NCBI GenBank assembly: GCA_948567375.1
Contig: OX419758.1
Span: forward strand, 3,167,001-3,231,000
Length of the DNA stretch: 64,000 nt
Reading direction: 5' to 3'
From: Lunularia cruciata
Lineage: Eukaryota; Streptophyta; Marchantiopsida; Lunulariales; Lunulariaceae
How positions within the stretch are numbered: the first letter of the stretch is position 1; every line of letters begins with the position of its first letter. Below the pieces are notes generated by a model that was not told the origin of the DNA, ran no database searches, and saw only the letters and a program-made list of their open reading frames with translations. The position numbers and the translations under genes are program-made. Positions 9,552 through 20,300 of the stretch are shown here, in pieces.

Positions 9552-10034
9552 TAGTATTTGTTGAAGTTTGTTGTTGCATGTAAAGATATTGTGAAATTCT
9601 TTAATAATTATCATTTCTCAAGAGAACAACTGCAAAAGGTGCTCAAAGATGCAAATCTTTGTAATCTTGTCACTTCAACTCCCACACAATAGTGCACTCT
9701 ACAATGTTTCTTTGTTTTTCTACTTGCAGTTGAGAAGATCATATACTTTTTGGTTAATGGCTGCAACTTTATATAAGTGGAACTGATGAATAGAAGGAGT
9801 CCAAGATGTTGATCCAATTACCATTTGCTCTGATGATTTTCCCACTCTTGAAGAAGAGTATTGCTATTCCGGAGCTGCTTGATGCTGCCATTCAATTCTA
9901 TCAATTTGATAGTGTACTGGTCAATGAGATATTTTGAACTTTGTAAGTTGGTTGATACATTCAATCATTTGCAGGTGATAACCACCAATGAAAGATTATG
10001 TTTGTTGAAATTGAATTAATCATGATTCAATTTT

Positions 10035-10560
10035 ATGTATGGACATGCTCATGAAATTGGCTATCTTTTGGATCCAAAATATGTTCATCCAAGAATGCTT
10101 GACCTAATTCATATGATAATCAAGGATCAGATTTATACAAGTACACTTCAAGATTATCTTGTACCAATGCAAGATATGCATGAAGTTATGTACCAAGAGT
10201 ACACAAGTTTCCTATCTTTGCTTTACAATAGTTAGCTCAAACCACTACACCAATTGCCTTGCAAGTGCTCAAGGAATGCACCAAATTTTTTTGTGAGTTT
10301 TGGATGTCACAAGGGACTTAGCAACACGCTCTTCAAAAGCTAGCTCATTGTATTTTCACATTGGTGATATCACTTGTTGCTTTTGAACAAAATTTCTCCA
10401 TGTTTGGTTTCACTCAAAATTATGGAATTGCTTTTGCTAACATGAAGCTAGTGTACATCAAGACAAAAATTGTGCAATTTACCAAGCAAACATAAAAAAA
10501 TTTGAGTACATTTCCAATAATGACTATTCATCCAAGGTTGAATTGATTTTTAATAGTTAG
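10035..10560 (+). pseudogene. hAT transposase remnant, C-terminal part
   Basis: Residues HEIGYLLDPKYVHPRMLDLI (10045-10110) resemble the A-x-x-LDP-(R/K)-(F/Y) segment of hAT transposases. After a stop at 10233-10235 the reading QQHALQKLAHCIFTLVIS then VAFEQNFSMFGFTQN (about 10320-10425) resembles the C-terminal dimerisation domain, which normally ends S-x-x-x-E-R-N-(W/F)-S-x-(F/H). The ERNFS position reads EQNFS. Several stops. Assigned from motif order only. Confidence 0.5.
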
Positions 10561-10800
10561 AATTGAATATGGCAAATTTTCAAATCATCCAAATTTTGCC
10601 TCAATGTAATACAGTCTTCAATTAGAGTACTTCTTGGTATACCATTATCTGAATGTACTATCAGTTGTATAGTGTACAATTATCCATCATTGAAATACTT
10701 ACCAAATATAAATGTTTTCAATAAAAAACCATAAAACCAGTGGTTTATTTATGGTTTTTTTTGGAATAAAATCATAGACCATTTTTATTTCTCTGATATA

Positions 10801-11341
10801 CACAAGAAAGGGTTCTTTCCAGCCTTAAAACTACTATTAAGGGATAGTTTGCATGGAAGCAATATCTAAGAATGTTCATTAACAAACTTCTTTAAGAGAG
10901 ATGTGCACCGTATATACAAAAAGTGACTTATCAAGATATAAAAACTCCTCAAACTTATAATCTAAGAATTCTAATGCTATTCCGTATGTCACCAAAGGAT
11001 GTAATAAATATAAGAAAGAGAGTTTTATCAAGGGGACAATACCAAAGATAAAGGATGCAATACTCATGATATTATATTATATTCCTCTATTTGACTTAAT
11101 ATCGTATATTATTATAATTGAGTGTAATTTATAGTGTCACGTAATTGAACTTGTCTTTTACAACATACAACCTGAACACATTAGTCCGGTGGATAGCAAA
11201 ATCCTTTGCTATGCATCTATGAAATATAACAATCCACTCCTTTTGCCTTACAATCCCCCTCTAATCTAACAAAGACACCTAAACTCTTGAATGTAAAACG
11301 AATTTTGTAAGCTAGTGCCAATTATGGTGAGCTTATGCATC
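10801..11341. other. Unassigned, AT-rich
   Basis: No gene supported. The minus strand has a 62-residue open stretch (10879-11067) of unknown meaning, and near 11240-11290 a purine-rich stretch (on the minus strand TTAGATTAGAGGGGG) that may be part of an old LTR element. Confidence 0.4.
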
Positions 11342-11448
11342 ATTGGGGCTTAGCCCCATGTTACTTTTTTTTGTTTTTTGTCTCTCCCTTGAACGGCTTG
11401 ATGGGGTCTTCCCATCCTTCGGTTTTCCTACACGACCGCCTTTTCCCA
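11342..11448 (+). repeat. Hairpin repeat, copy 2
   Basis: Complete unit with GGGGCTTAGCCCC, CGGCTTGATGGGG..CCCATC and CGACCGCCTTTT. No retroelement ORF precedes it. Confidence 0.85.
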
Positions 11449-11568
11449 ATTATGGTGAGAGAATTGGCAAGATGACAAAGCGCTATGGGGTCTTCCCATC
11501 CTTCGGTTTTCCTACGCGACCGCCTTTTCCCAATTATGGTGAGAGAATTGGCAAGATGACAAAGCGCT
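11401..11568 (+). repeat. 84-bp tandem duplication inside hairpin repeat
   Basis: Two units, 11401-11484 and 11485-11568, differ at one base (ACACGACC versus ACGCGACC). The unit covers the second hairpin, the end block and flank CAATTATGGTGAG. The flank CCAATTATGGTGAG also occurs just left of copy 2, at about 11320. The repeated peptide in the open frame here is a by-product. Confidence 0.9.
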
Positions 11569-11657
11569 GGAGGTTCTTAAAAGAGACCTTGGTTGATTGG
11601 CTGAATTGAAACGGGGGAGTACTTGTACTTGAAGTCTACAAATCATTCAGCATATGT

Positions 11658-11750
11658 GTTGGGGTTTAGCCCCATTTTACCTTTTTTTTCTCTCCGTTGT
11701 ACGGCTTGATGGGGTCTTCCCATCCTTCGTTTTTTCTACGCGGTCGCCTT
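11658..11750 (+). repeat. Hairpin repeat, copy 3
   Basis: Complete unit; first palindrome is GGGGTTTAGCCCC (one change). Ends ACGCGGTCGCCTT. Confidence 0.85.
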
Positions 11751-12240
11751 CTGAGTGTTTCCTTTTCTCCTTTCCGTCTAGACTCCGGAATCGAAAACTT
11801 TCCAAAGCGGATCAGTCTTTCCAGTTGTGTAGCGTCGTCGCTTTACGTCACATGTCCTAAACTCCGTAGCATTTGAGAATCGACCCTCATTGATTTGTCA
11901 GGATGGTAGGATCTTCTGTAGGGTGCCTTCAAGTCATCTACATTTTCCTTTTGTCTACCTGGGGAAGCACAATTTGGATCTCATTGCGGTACGGTAATTT
12001 GTTTCTAGCTTCATTCGAATTGATTAGACATCCTCTTACATGCAGCCCGCGCTTCGTCCAAAGCTTGAAAGACTGCAAAATATGCAAAAGTACGATATTT
12101 TTAATCCTCAGTGAGAGCTACTGCAGTACGCCTCGAGAATCTAAACCGTCCGAATGTGTTATAAGTTTCGTTCTGCGTTTATCTTCTAACACGGAGTGAC
12201 TTGAGCAAGTAAATCTACCTTTGCAGACCTCATACAGACT
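11751..12240. other. No gene seen between repeat copies 3 and 4
   Basis: Open stretches here have no recognisable motif. The last 30 bases before copy 4 (CCTCATACAGACTATT) resemble the retroelement ORF end before copy 1, so copy 4 carries a little coding flank. Confidence 0.4.
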
Positions 12241-12337
12241 ATTGGGGCTTACCCCATGTTACCTTTTTTTCTCTCCCTTGTACGGCTTGATGGGGTCTTC
12301 CCATCTTTCATTTTTCATACGCGGTCGCCTTTTACCC
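12241..12337 (+). repeat. Hairpin repeat, copy 4
   Basis: Complete unit; first palindrome damaged (GGGGCTTACCCC). End block ACGCGGTCGCC intact. Confidence 0.85.
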
Positions 12338-12925
12338 TTTGCATAGAGAAAGAATAAATGGTAGCCAACCCGATGGAAAAGTTGGCAGTTTTTACAGTAT
12401 GGCCAAGGGATGGTGAATGGATTCACTTGATAGTGTGGACTCCTCCGCAACTTATCTTTGGAATCATTTCTCAGCTTGCTAACTATTGAGCCTTATTCGC
12501 TTCGTACACGATTAAACTCAATATGAGTCAAACAAGTACTCAATCCAAGAGGATTCATACCCAGCGTGATAGTGAGCTGAAGTTCCTGGTGTCTACCATA
12601 GCACCGACCCGACAATGGTTCCTAGAAACTACACTAGTTTGTGAATCACGGTTACATGTCACAAGATCGCGGTCAATTCGATCGCCAACAGTAAGATTGC
12701 CGGAGAAATTGAGGTCAAAAGTTCATTCCCAAGTGGACTGTGTCAAATTTGTTCTGATGAGAACAGACTGTGATTATGCAATTTGTATTTAAGGTTTTCA
12801 CTGGGCCACAATGTGAGGACGTACGCGTGCGATTGAAATTATATGACGATCTTTTAATACGATTATCTTAATGATCTTCTCGTGACACTGTACATGCTTT
12901 TGAAGAATCGAAAATATGTGTTCCC
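12338..12925. other. No gene seen between repeat copies 4 and 5
   Basis: The open stretch 12523-12792 (plus) shows no known domain and sits among repeats; not called. Confidence 0.35.
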
Positions 12926-13022
12926 CAATTAGCCCCATTTTACCGTTTTTTGTCTCCTCCTTGTACGGGCTTGTGGTGGTGTGTTTCCATCCTTCGTGTT
13001 TTCTATGCGGTCGCCTTTTTCC
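12926..13022 (+). repeat. Hairpin repeat, copy 5 (diverged)
   Basis: AATTAGCCCCATTTTACC, TTGTACGGGCTTG, ..CCATCCTTCGTGTTTTCTA, GCGGTCGCC. Left arm of the first palindrome is lost. Confidence 0.8.
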
Positions 13023-15066
13023 CAACAATGCTCACTGTAAAATCAAACTTCTCTACTGTAGAGTGCAAGAGTTCAAACCCCCTCCCTCGGTTCCGTTATG
13101 TACAGGAGTACCTCACACCTTCTATGGTTCCAGCATATGGGTTCATGGCCATTTCCGCGCACGGCGTTTCGCTCAGAACCACAGTGGAAGGTAGCGCTTT
13201 TACCTGTCTGGCTAAATCTCTTCCGTTTACCGCTTACCACGGAGTAACTCAAGGAAAAGTTGAAACATGAGAAACATAATTTCTCGTTTGCGCCGAAACC
13301 CCACGCGCGAAACTAGCCTAAAAGAACAAACATAAGAAATAGACTCTGTAGACAGAACATCTGGAACGAATTGTACGTGTGCGGATTCCGGCCACGTTGG
13401 ATCATGTAGCCTATATTTTTGGGCACACCGCTAACTTAGCAAAGATCTACGAGTTGGGAGACTCTGGAAACAGGAGTGCAAGCGAGAATATTACGCAGTA
13501 GGAAATCCAGGGACATGTGGTCGTGTGTTTAGCGGAATCATCTACCACGACCGGGAACTTGCAAAGATGCAAGGCTTGATCCATCCTTTTGAGGAAAATC
13601 TACATCTAGCGGTGGCTAGATATAAGAGTAGTTGACAAATTTGGCGACTTTGTCCCGACACTCGGGTTCGGGGATTGGTGAGATGGAGCGACGTCAACGG
13701 AAGGTGTGTCAGTGGAAGGTGTGTTCGTAGGGAAAGTTCCTGCTGACGTCAACGTGGTTAGTAATATTGTCGTTCACCTTGACTACTGTACATCAGTACA
13801 AGAAGCAATTTTGCTCTAAAGACCAAACAATCACCTGGTTTAACAAACCCATTATGAACAGGAAAGTGTAATTATGTGTTGCTGAGGTTAGTGTTGTTCT
13901 TCGAATCAATTGAAAATTATGCGACAGACAACCCCATGAATTCAGCGACTTCAAAGTTTCATACAAAGGTGATACTATTTTGGTTTCAAATTAGAAGTGC
14001 TATTGTTTAGAAAGCTATCTTAGGTGACTACTCAGCTTCATTGAGAATGGTAAAGAGAGTTGTTCTTTACTTATAGGAAGTGTTCAAAGTTGACAGTTAT
14101 GAATTCAGAATCTTGTCGCCTGTTATATTAAGTTCCCTTATTTTTCCCTCTCATTGGCCCAGCTTCATGCTTTTGACTTCAAGCTTATGGCAAGTGTCTT
14201 CATAATGCGTATATCTCGACACTTATGAATTCCGAACATTCCGAGCAGTCACTGGTTCCTTTCTTGTGAACCAATTAAGTCTGGTAAATGTCCAGTAAAA
14301 TTTCAAACTTGGGTGAATTCCTCCACTGTACAGCTAAACAAAATGAGACATGAAGTTGTTTCTGTCATTCGAGGACGGAAGCGGGCAGTCAGATCTGCAG
14401 TCCTTTCCTAAACAATATTGTATAGTACAAAGAGCCAGTATTCTCTCCAAATTGAAATTATTGTACAGCTGCGGCAGATAATGCCTGCTTCTGCAGTTTT
14501 GAAATTTGAAAACTCTTTTGGTGACCACAATGAATCGGCCTTACATGAAAGGAAGAATGTTTCCTTGGAAGACGGCACTTGTTATAAATACTCCACCGTA
14601 CTTCGGCGTACTTTAAGGTTTAATGGAACTAATCTTCTGTATTTATACAGAACACTGTACATCTGAATTGTGTGTCTCCTCGTATGCGTAGCTTGCGGTC
14701 TTACCGTTCAACGAATGCCCCTTATCACTATGGGAGTACGAGGACCATCTCTCTTGACTTCTGTTCTCGCTTTACACGTCCATTGGTCCATTGATGTGCA
14801 TCCAATTGGTAATACGGATTTTAAACCTTCAATAATATCATCAAATATTACCATACGGATAATTTGCCTTCGAGATCAGTTTTCTAATCTTACCACGGTC
14901 CACACTATCTGGTTTTGAACTCGACCAACAACGGTGATGGTATTAGGTAGGTTTGATCTATGTCCTCGTCGAACGAGACATTCCTCGGCTTCGTTGATTA
15001 TGAGTACTTCAATTGTCAATATTTCATCTCCTAATTCTTCAATCTTCAATATTTCATCTCCTAATT
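13023..15066. other. Unassigned; no gene supported
   Basis: Short open frames only, none with known motifs. GACGTCAACG occurs at about 13690 and TGACGTCA at about 13743, a possible bZIP-type site but without a gene nearby. A direct repeat of TCAATATTTCATCTCCTAATT (first 20 bases shared) lies at about 15017-15066 and abuts repeat copy 6. Confidence 0.4.
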
Positions 15067-15113
15067 GATGGGGTCTTCCCATCCTTCGTGTTTTCTACGC
15101 GGTCGCCCTTTTC
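15067..15113 (+). repeat. Hairpin repeat, copy 6 (second half only)
   Basis: Starts at the second hairpin GATGGGGTCTTCCCATC and ends ACGCGGTCGCCC. The first half is missing. Confidence 0.8.
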
Positions 15114-16685
15114 TACTCTCTCTCTTTATTCAATACGTTAATTAGGTTGTCCAGTGTTTGACTGCACTTCTTAATGTCTGAGTGATTCATAAAGCCTGCA
15201 CATGCAATGCCTAGGTGGTAATGTTTGGATATCATTCCACCGAGGTGTACCACTAAACAAGTTTTACCATTGTCTCCTGGTCGATGAGTTTGAGTACAGC
15301 ATGTGGTTCAGTCATAGCTCGTGGGTACTATAGATACTTAACTTTGTCGGTACACTAGTCATACATGGAATGAACGCAAGAAGAGCGGTTCAGTCATGCA
15401 CTAGTCACCAGCATGGAATGAACGCAAGAAAGAAAGAATCATGGGAAAAGCTTATTCAGTAATTCTGCTTTGAAAATGTTTTGCAAATTTTAATATTAGA
15501 AAACTACTTTCTCTCTCTGTGATTGCGAGCATTGTGCCTTGAACCTTACGATTACTGAAAGGACAGATGGACTGACTTAATGAATTTAGGGAGGCATTAG
15601 TACTTGAGGAATCATACGCCGTAGCACGAAGATATGTCTATTCAAGGACAGTGGGTTTTGATATGCTCTAGAGCGACTGTACATGACTGAACCTCAGTGT
15701 ATATTGCCCAAAGTATGAATAACCTCAGAGATCGTCTCTCTTGTCTCTTAGTCTCAGCACAGCTAGATTCAATGGAACAAATTTTGCCCAAATGTCACGA
15801 AGAGAGTTCGTGTGATAAACCAACTATTGAGCAGCTATCTGCGGATTTAACAGAAAGGCAGTTCATTAAGAGAAAACTGTATGTTAGACCAATTTTACAC
15901 TGCGCGTGACTACTAGAATTAGACTGAGTCGCAACACAAAACAGCTGAGCACCTGATGATGCTGCCAAGAACAGGTCATTTGAGCTCATCTTCTGCCGAA
16001 CTCTGATGATCCTGATTAGCATGTGCACTCCATACTGATTATCACGATCGGAGAACCACCGCCTCCGTAACACAACAGTATATTAGTCCTTTGTCGAAGG
16101 CCAAGGAACCAATAAAATCATCACTGTGGAATATACTACAATCGTTGGGGTTGGATAAACATTCGTCTCCATGCATAAGCATTTGCATTATAATAGTAAT
16201 TTCCAGCACTGCAACAGCTGCAAGATTTTGACATGTGCAGAACATGGTGTGCCCTAGGTTCCAGGTTGCGATTGTTGTACTATTTAAATCTCTTTTTGCA
16301 TTTGCTGAACCTGTGCGGGAGCACTTGGTTCATATAGACAATGCGGATAAGAACTTGTTGAGGTTGGGAAGAGGCATGCGTGCTCTGATTGATCTCTCGA
16401 CAGGCCAAAGCATCTCTAAATGCCAAGTTGGTCCCTTTATCCCATGCTCGCATACTTGGAGCTTGTCACTTAAATTGCTATTTGGATCTGTTTAGTAGTT
16501 TGCTGATAGATATTACACGAGCGAACACTGGTGATCCAGCTTGCACGTCTAACCTCTAATCCCGCAATCTAACGCACATAATCTAAGATGTATCCTGAAT
16601 TTCCTACTTATTATGATACCACATGGATACCTTTACTTTCTTGGACTAGAAACAGATACAGTATTCAAGAGCAAGGGAAAAAAGA
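15114..16685. other. Unassigned; no gene supported
   Basis: The longest open frames (15795-16073 minus; 16235-16495 plus) have no recognisable domain, and I see no convincing splice-linked exons. The sequence GGAATGAACGCAAGAA is repeated at about 15367 and 15414. Confidence 0.35.
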
Positions 16686-16780
16686 GGAAAGGCGACCGCG
16701 TGTGATAACAAGAAGGATAGGAAGATACCACCAAACCGTAAAAGGAAAAGACATAGGGTAAAATGGGGCTAAGCCCCAAT
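16686..16780 (-). repeat. Hairpin repeat, copy 7
   Basis: On the minus strand a complete unit: first palindrome intact (GGGGCTAAGCCCC on plus), second hairpin diverged, end block GGCGACCGCG on plus. First minus-strand copy from the left. Confidence 0.85.
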
Positions 16781-19769
16781 AGAGCAAGGGAAACAGGAGT
16801 ACTGTTGTTCCACCATGTGCCATATCAAGTAAGGTGTCTAAAACCAGAGCATGCGAATCTTCTTTGTCTCGACTTAGCCAATGTTTCTAGAGTGTTCAGA
16901 TGTCAGTCAGTTCTTATACCAAGTATGATGTATATTATACAGTCCAGCATTAGTTTGAAGGAAATTGATATTTTCACATCCATTTACTACATTTTCACGA
17001 CTACGGCCAATAATTCTGAGTCCCCGCCAGGTTCAGCAATTCTAAAGTAGTAGACGTTCCACTATATGTTTTTGGTTTTCTCGTCTAGCCCAAATTTGGG
17101 AGTGGACTCTGAAATTTTGGGGTGGATTCCCAAGCATCTAGGTGGAAGCAGGTGGTGGAGCTCCAAGCAGGTGCTCTGATACTCATGGATAGTCATTCAT
17201 TCATCCGGATTCTGCATGCATTCTACATCCGGATTCTGCAATTCTTTTGGATTTTTAGTCACCACCAACTGTTGAAATTCCACTCACATCACTTTAAACA
17301 TCATCATCTTGTCCCATCCGTCAGTCAAGTGTCAACAAGTTCTTCCAAGTTCTACTTGTCTTTTTCAAGAAGATAAGGAAGTGCATGATTCTTCTAGGTT
17401 TGTATATCTTCTTCTTTGTACATAATAGCTATCCAAATAGTTAAAATGGGACACCATATTTCTATTGGTGCATGTCAAGACCAATAGAGAATGCCCTTGG
17501 ATTATCTATGTCAAATAAATGAATGTTTAGGAAATTTGGGAAGTTTGCTATGAAGCTTTAGGCGAGCTCCATGGATAATCACCCTTGATCAACTCCCCGC
17601 ATGACTTCCCTAAAAATTTTGGGGGAAATCAAGAGGATTTTTTTCTCTTAGTTTGCCCCAAAGTTCAAGACCAACTCTTATGGTGAATGCCAAGAAAATT
17701 CATAATTTTATGATGAACCACTTTTAGATGAGACCACAAGATCATTGTTTAACCAACATCTTGTCAATCAATTTTATTGAATCTCTAGCACTAGCATAAA
17801 ATTTTGGGATTGCTTAGATTCTTGACATAGAACATGAGATTCAAGAGACAATGATAGTTTGGTAGATTGAAGTTTTGAGAGAATAAAATTTGACCATCAT
17901 TTAATCAAAATCCTAACTTAATCCAAATCTAAATCTCTGATATTCAACTTCCTGATGTACTCTAAAGGTGCACCAAGCAAAAATAGGCTCTAATCTGAAC
18001 ACAATAACTAATGATGATCCTTTTTTTGTTGCATGTCATTATGCCATTGTGTAAAATCTTATTCTAGTCATTGTTTTGTAAAGGAAATTTTAGAATATTG
18101 TTTGTTGGACATCCTTAACTATGATATGAACCAAAAGTAATTCAATTTAAACAAATTCAATTCAACTTAGCTCAAAAAAATGCATGAATCTACATGAAAG
18201 TCTTTTAAACACCTCTTTATGTTATCCTAATCTTGAAGAAATGTTTGTACTCTACATGACTTCATACACGTGCTAAAAAATAAATATGGTTTGCTTCTCT
18301 TGTATCCCATGTCACTCTTGCAATTCTTCCTACTCCATTTCTCTCCCTACCTTTGAGAATCACAAGGGATTGGTTGAGGAAGTGAAGAAGAAGTACTTTG
18401 TTGATTCCCAAAAATTTATTCCTCTATATTAGAGCAATAATAAAGTGCAAATTTGGACAATCATTTTGTGTAATTGAGCAAGCAAAGTGAAAGTGATGGA
18501 GGAGATAGATGTTATTTAGCAATTTGGTGATTGGTTATATGTGGATGGAGAACATTTGGTACACGCATTAAGAACAAGGGGACAGGTTTAGGCATCAATC
18601 TTGTAAAATTGTCGAAAAGTATACCAACTTAGAATTCTCCAATTTCATGATGCAACTCAAAATCTTTGACAAGAGGTGTGGAAATATCAATTCCCTAATT
18701 TTCTTTTTTTCTTTTTTTTGGTTGTTTCTCTCTTGTGTTGGCTTTGGAGTTTAGGTTTTTCTTAGATTTGTGATACTTAGTATTATTGGTTTCAATAAGC
18801 AAAGAAATTAAGAGATCTACATTCTTCAACAACTAGATGTTGAGGTACTATTTCCTTTGATGATAAGATAATATATTTCAATGTTGTAAAGTTTGAAATC
18901 AAGATTCAATTAAGAATTTCACTTCCCAAAACACTTTATTGCTTATAAGAGAACATCATAAAGGGTTTGAAAAACAAGTTTATTGCTTTTTTAATGATCT
19001 AGTAAAGCATTTTGATCCAAGGTATATAATTCCTTGATGGTGTAGGTGTTGGGTACACAAAATTGCTTATGGAAGTGGTCCATTACCATACCATAAAATA
19101 TTTTACAAGTTTTTAGAAGGGAGATTTGTAAAATTTAGGGTAACAATGATGCCATATAAAAATTAATTAAGGTAAGTGCATTGAATTTGATGACATAGCA
19201 TTCTTGAAGTACAATTGAAATTAGCTGCATGTTCTATGGAAATCAAGAAGATGCATGCATGCATTCTCAAATGCAAATGTATGGGTATAGTGGTGGTGTC
19301 ACATTAGGAATGTGGTATAAATTGAGGCAACATTAGAGACAAAGTGTAACTTGAGGTAAATTTTGAATGGAGTGATGGAGTATGGTCTCTTGTCCAAATG
19401 CAATGCATCAAATCAGATCTAGTGTAGGTTCACTGAATTATGAGGAACTTCATTTGTGTAGAAGAAGAAAGTGATCCATATTCAAAAAGTATCAAGAAGA
19501 AAAGAAACTGGTTTCATTTGAAGTTGCATCACCATACCACAATTAAGTACCCATGGCCTATTTTGGATAGAAATCAAAAAAATCATTTGCTTGAGGATAC
19601 AACTTTCTCAAACAAAAGCAAAAGGGTGTTCCAATGATGAGTAAGGAGATTCTTGAAAATCATTGGGTTTAAAAGAGTGCAGTTAGGATGAGGAAGATGG
19701 CATGGAAAGATTTTTAATGTGGTAGGAATTCATCTATAGATTTAGGTATATGAAAATTAGAATTATTGT
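16781..19769. other. AT-rich, unassigned
   Basis: Decayed coding-like pieces appear on the plus strand, for example KGLVEEVKKKYFVDSQKF at about 18367-18420 and GDWLYVDGEHLVHALRTRG near 18520-18590, broken by stops. I do not recognise them; they may belong to the same old transposon as the Harbinger remnant that follows. CATCCGGATTCTGCA is repeated at 17195 and 17226. Confidence 0.35.
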
Positions 19770-20300
19770 TTCTTGCAATACTGAGTTCATGATGAAGTAT
19801 TTTGGAGTGCTTGATCTTATTGCATTCAAACAATTGGTGAGGATAGACATGGAATTCTTTCATGTTTTAGTGGATGTGCTTAGAGAGCACTCTATTTTTA
19901 GAAGGCCTGATATGGGAAGAAAATGAACCCAAGCATGGCTTCAATTGGCATTAACCCTTGATAGATCTGGCCATAATGTGAATGTAGCATCAATGACAAG
20001 AGGAATGACTTTTTGGAGTATTACCTCACGATCTACAACCAAATTCATAAACAAAGTAATCATTGTCAATTTTTTCTATTTTAAAGAACCAAGTACAATT
20101 ACCAAGGTTGATTCCAACCTTGGACGTTGTAGGGCTAGAATTTCCTCCTTGTTTGCAAAGAAAAGATTTGAAGGATGTGTTGAGTTAGTGAATGGGACTC
20201 TTTATCCTCCAACTCAAAGGCTTACAATAAACAGATAAGTCTATGTTAGTAGAAAGGGAACTTACTCCATCAATGGATAGGTGATGATAAATGATGATAA
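19770..20300 (+). pseudogene. PIF/Harbinger-type transposase remnant
   Basis: Plus-strand reading, one frame with two stops: QLVRIDMEFFHVLVDVLREH, then (after TGA) LALTLDRSGHNVNVASMTRG, MTFWSITSRSTTKFINKVII, then FEGCVELVNGTLYPPTQRL, and after a stop VYVSRKGTYSIN. The order helix-turn-helix region, then G-x-V-(D)-G-T-x-x-P-x-x-(R/P) and Y-x-x-(R)-K-x-x-Y-S-(I/V)-N, is that of the Harbinger nuclease (DDE family related to HARBI1). The catalytic Asp of the VDGT box reads Asn (VNGT). Downstream conserved Asp boxes were not found. Dead copy. Confidence 0.6.

Larger units (their letters stand above)
7795..10800 (+). mobile_element. Decayed hAT DNA transposon (limits approximate)
   Basis: Contains plus-strand hAT-like transposase remnants in order: a DUF659-like part (8599-8991), a middle part (10035-10235) and a dimerisation-like end (about 10300-10560). 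AATGG/AAAACCA-rich segments at both ends (7795-7870 and 10710-10790) could be terminal repeats, but I cannot align convincing inverted ends or an 8-bp duplication. Interrupted by a solo LTR at 9146-9551. Telomere-like TTTAGGGTTTAGG at 7924-7936 is probably incidental. Confidence 0.5.

Noticed and set aside
13688..13755. GACGTCA motifs as promoter elements
   Set aside because: Suggestive of bZIP sites but no gene is supported nearby.
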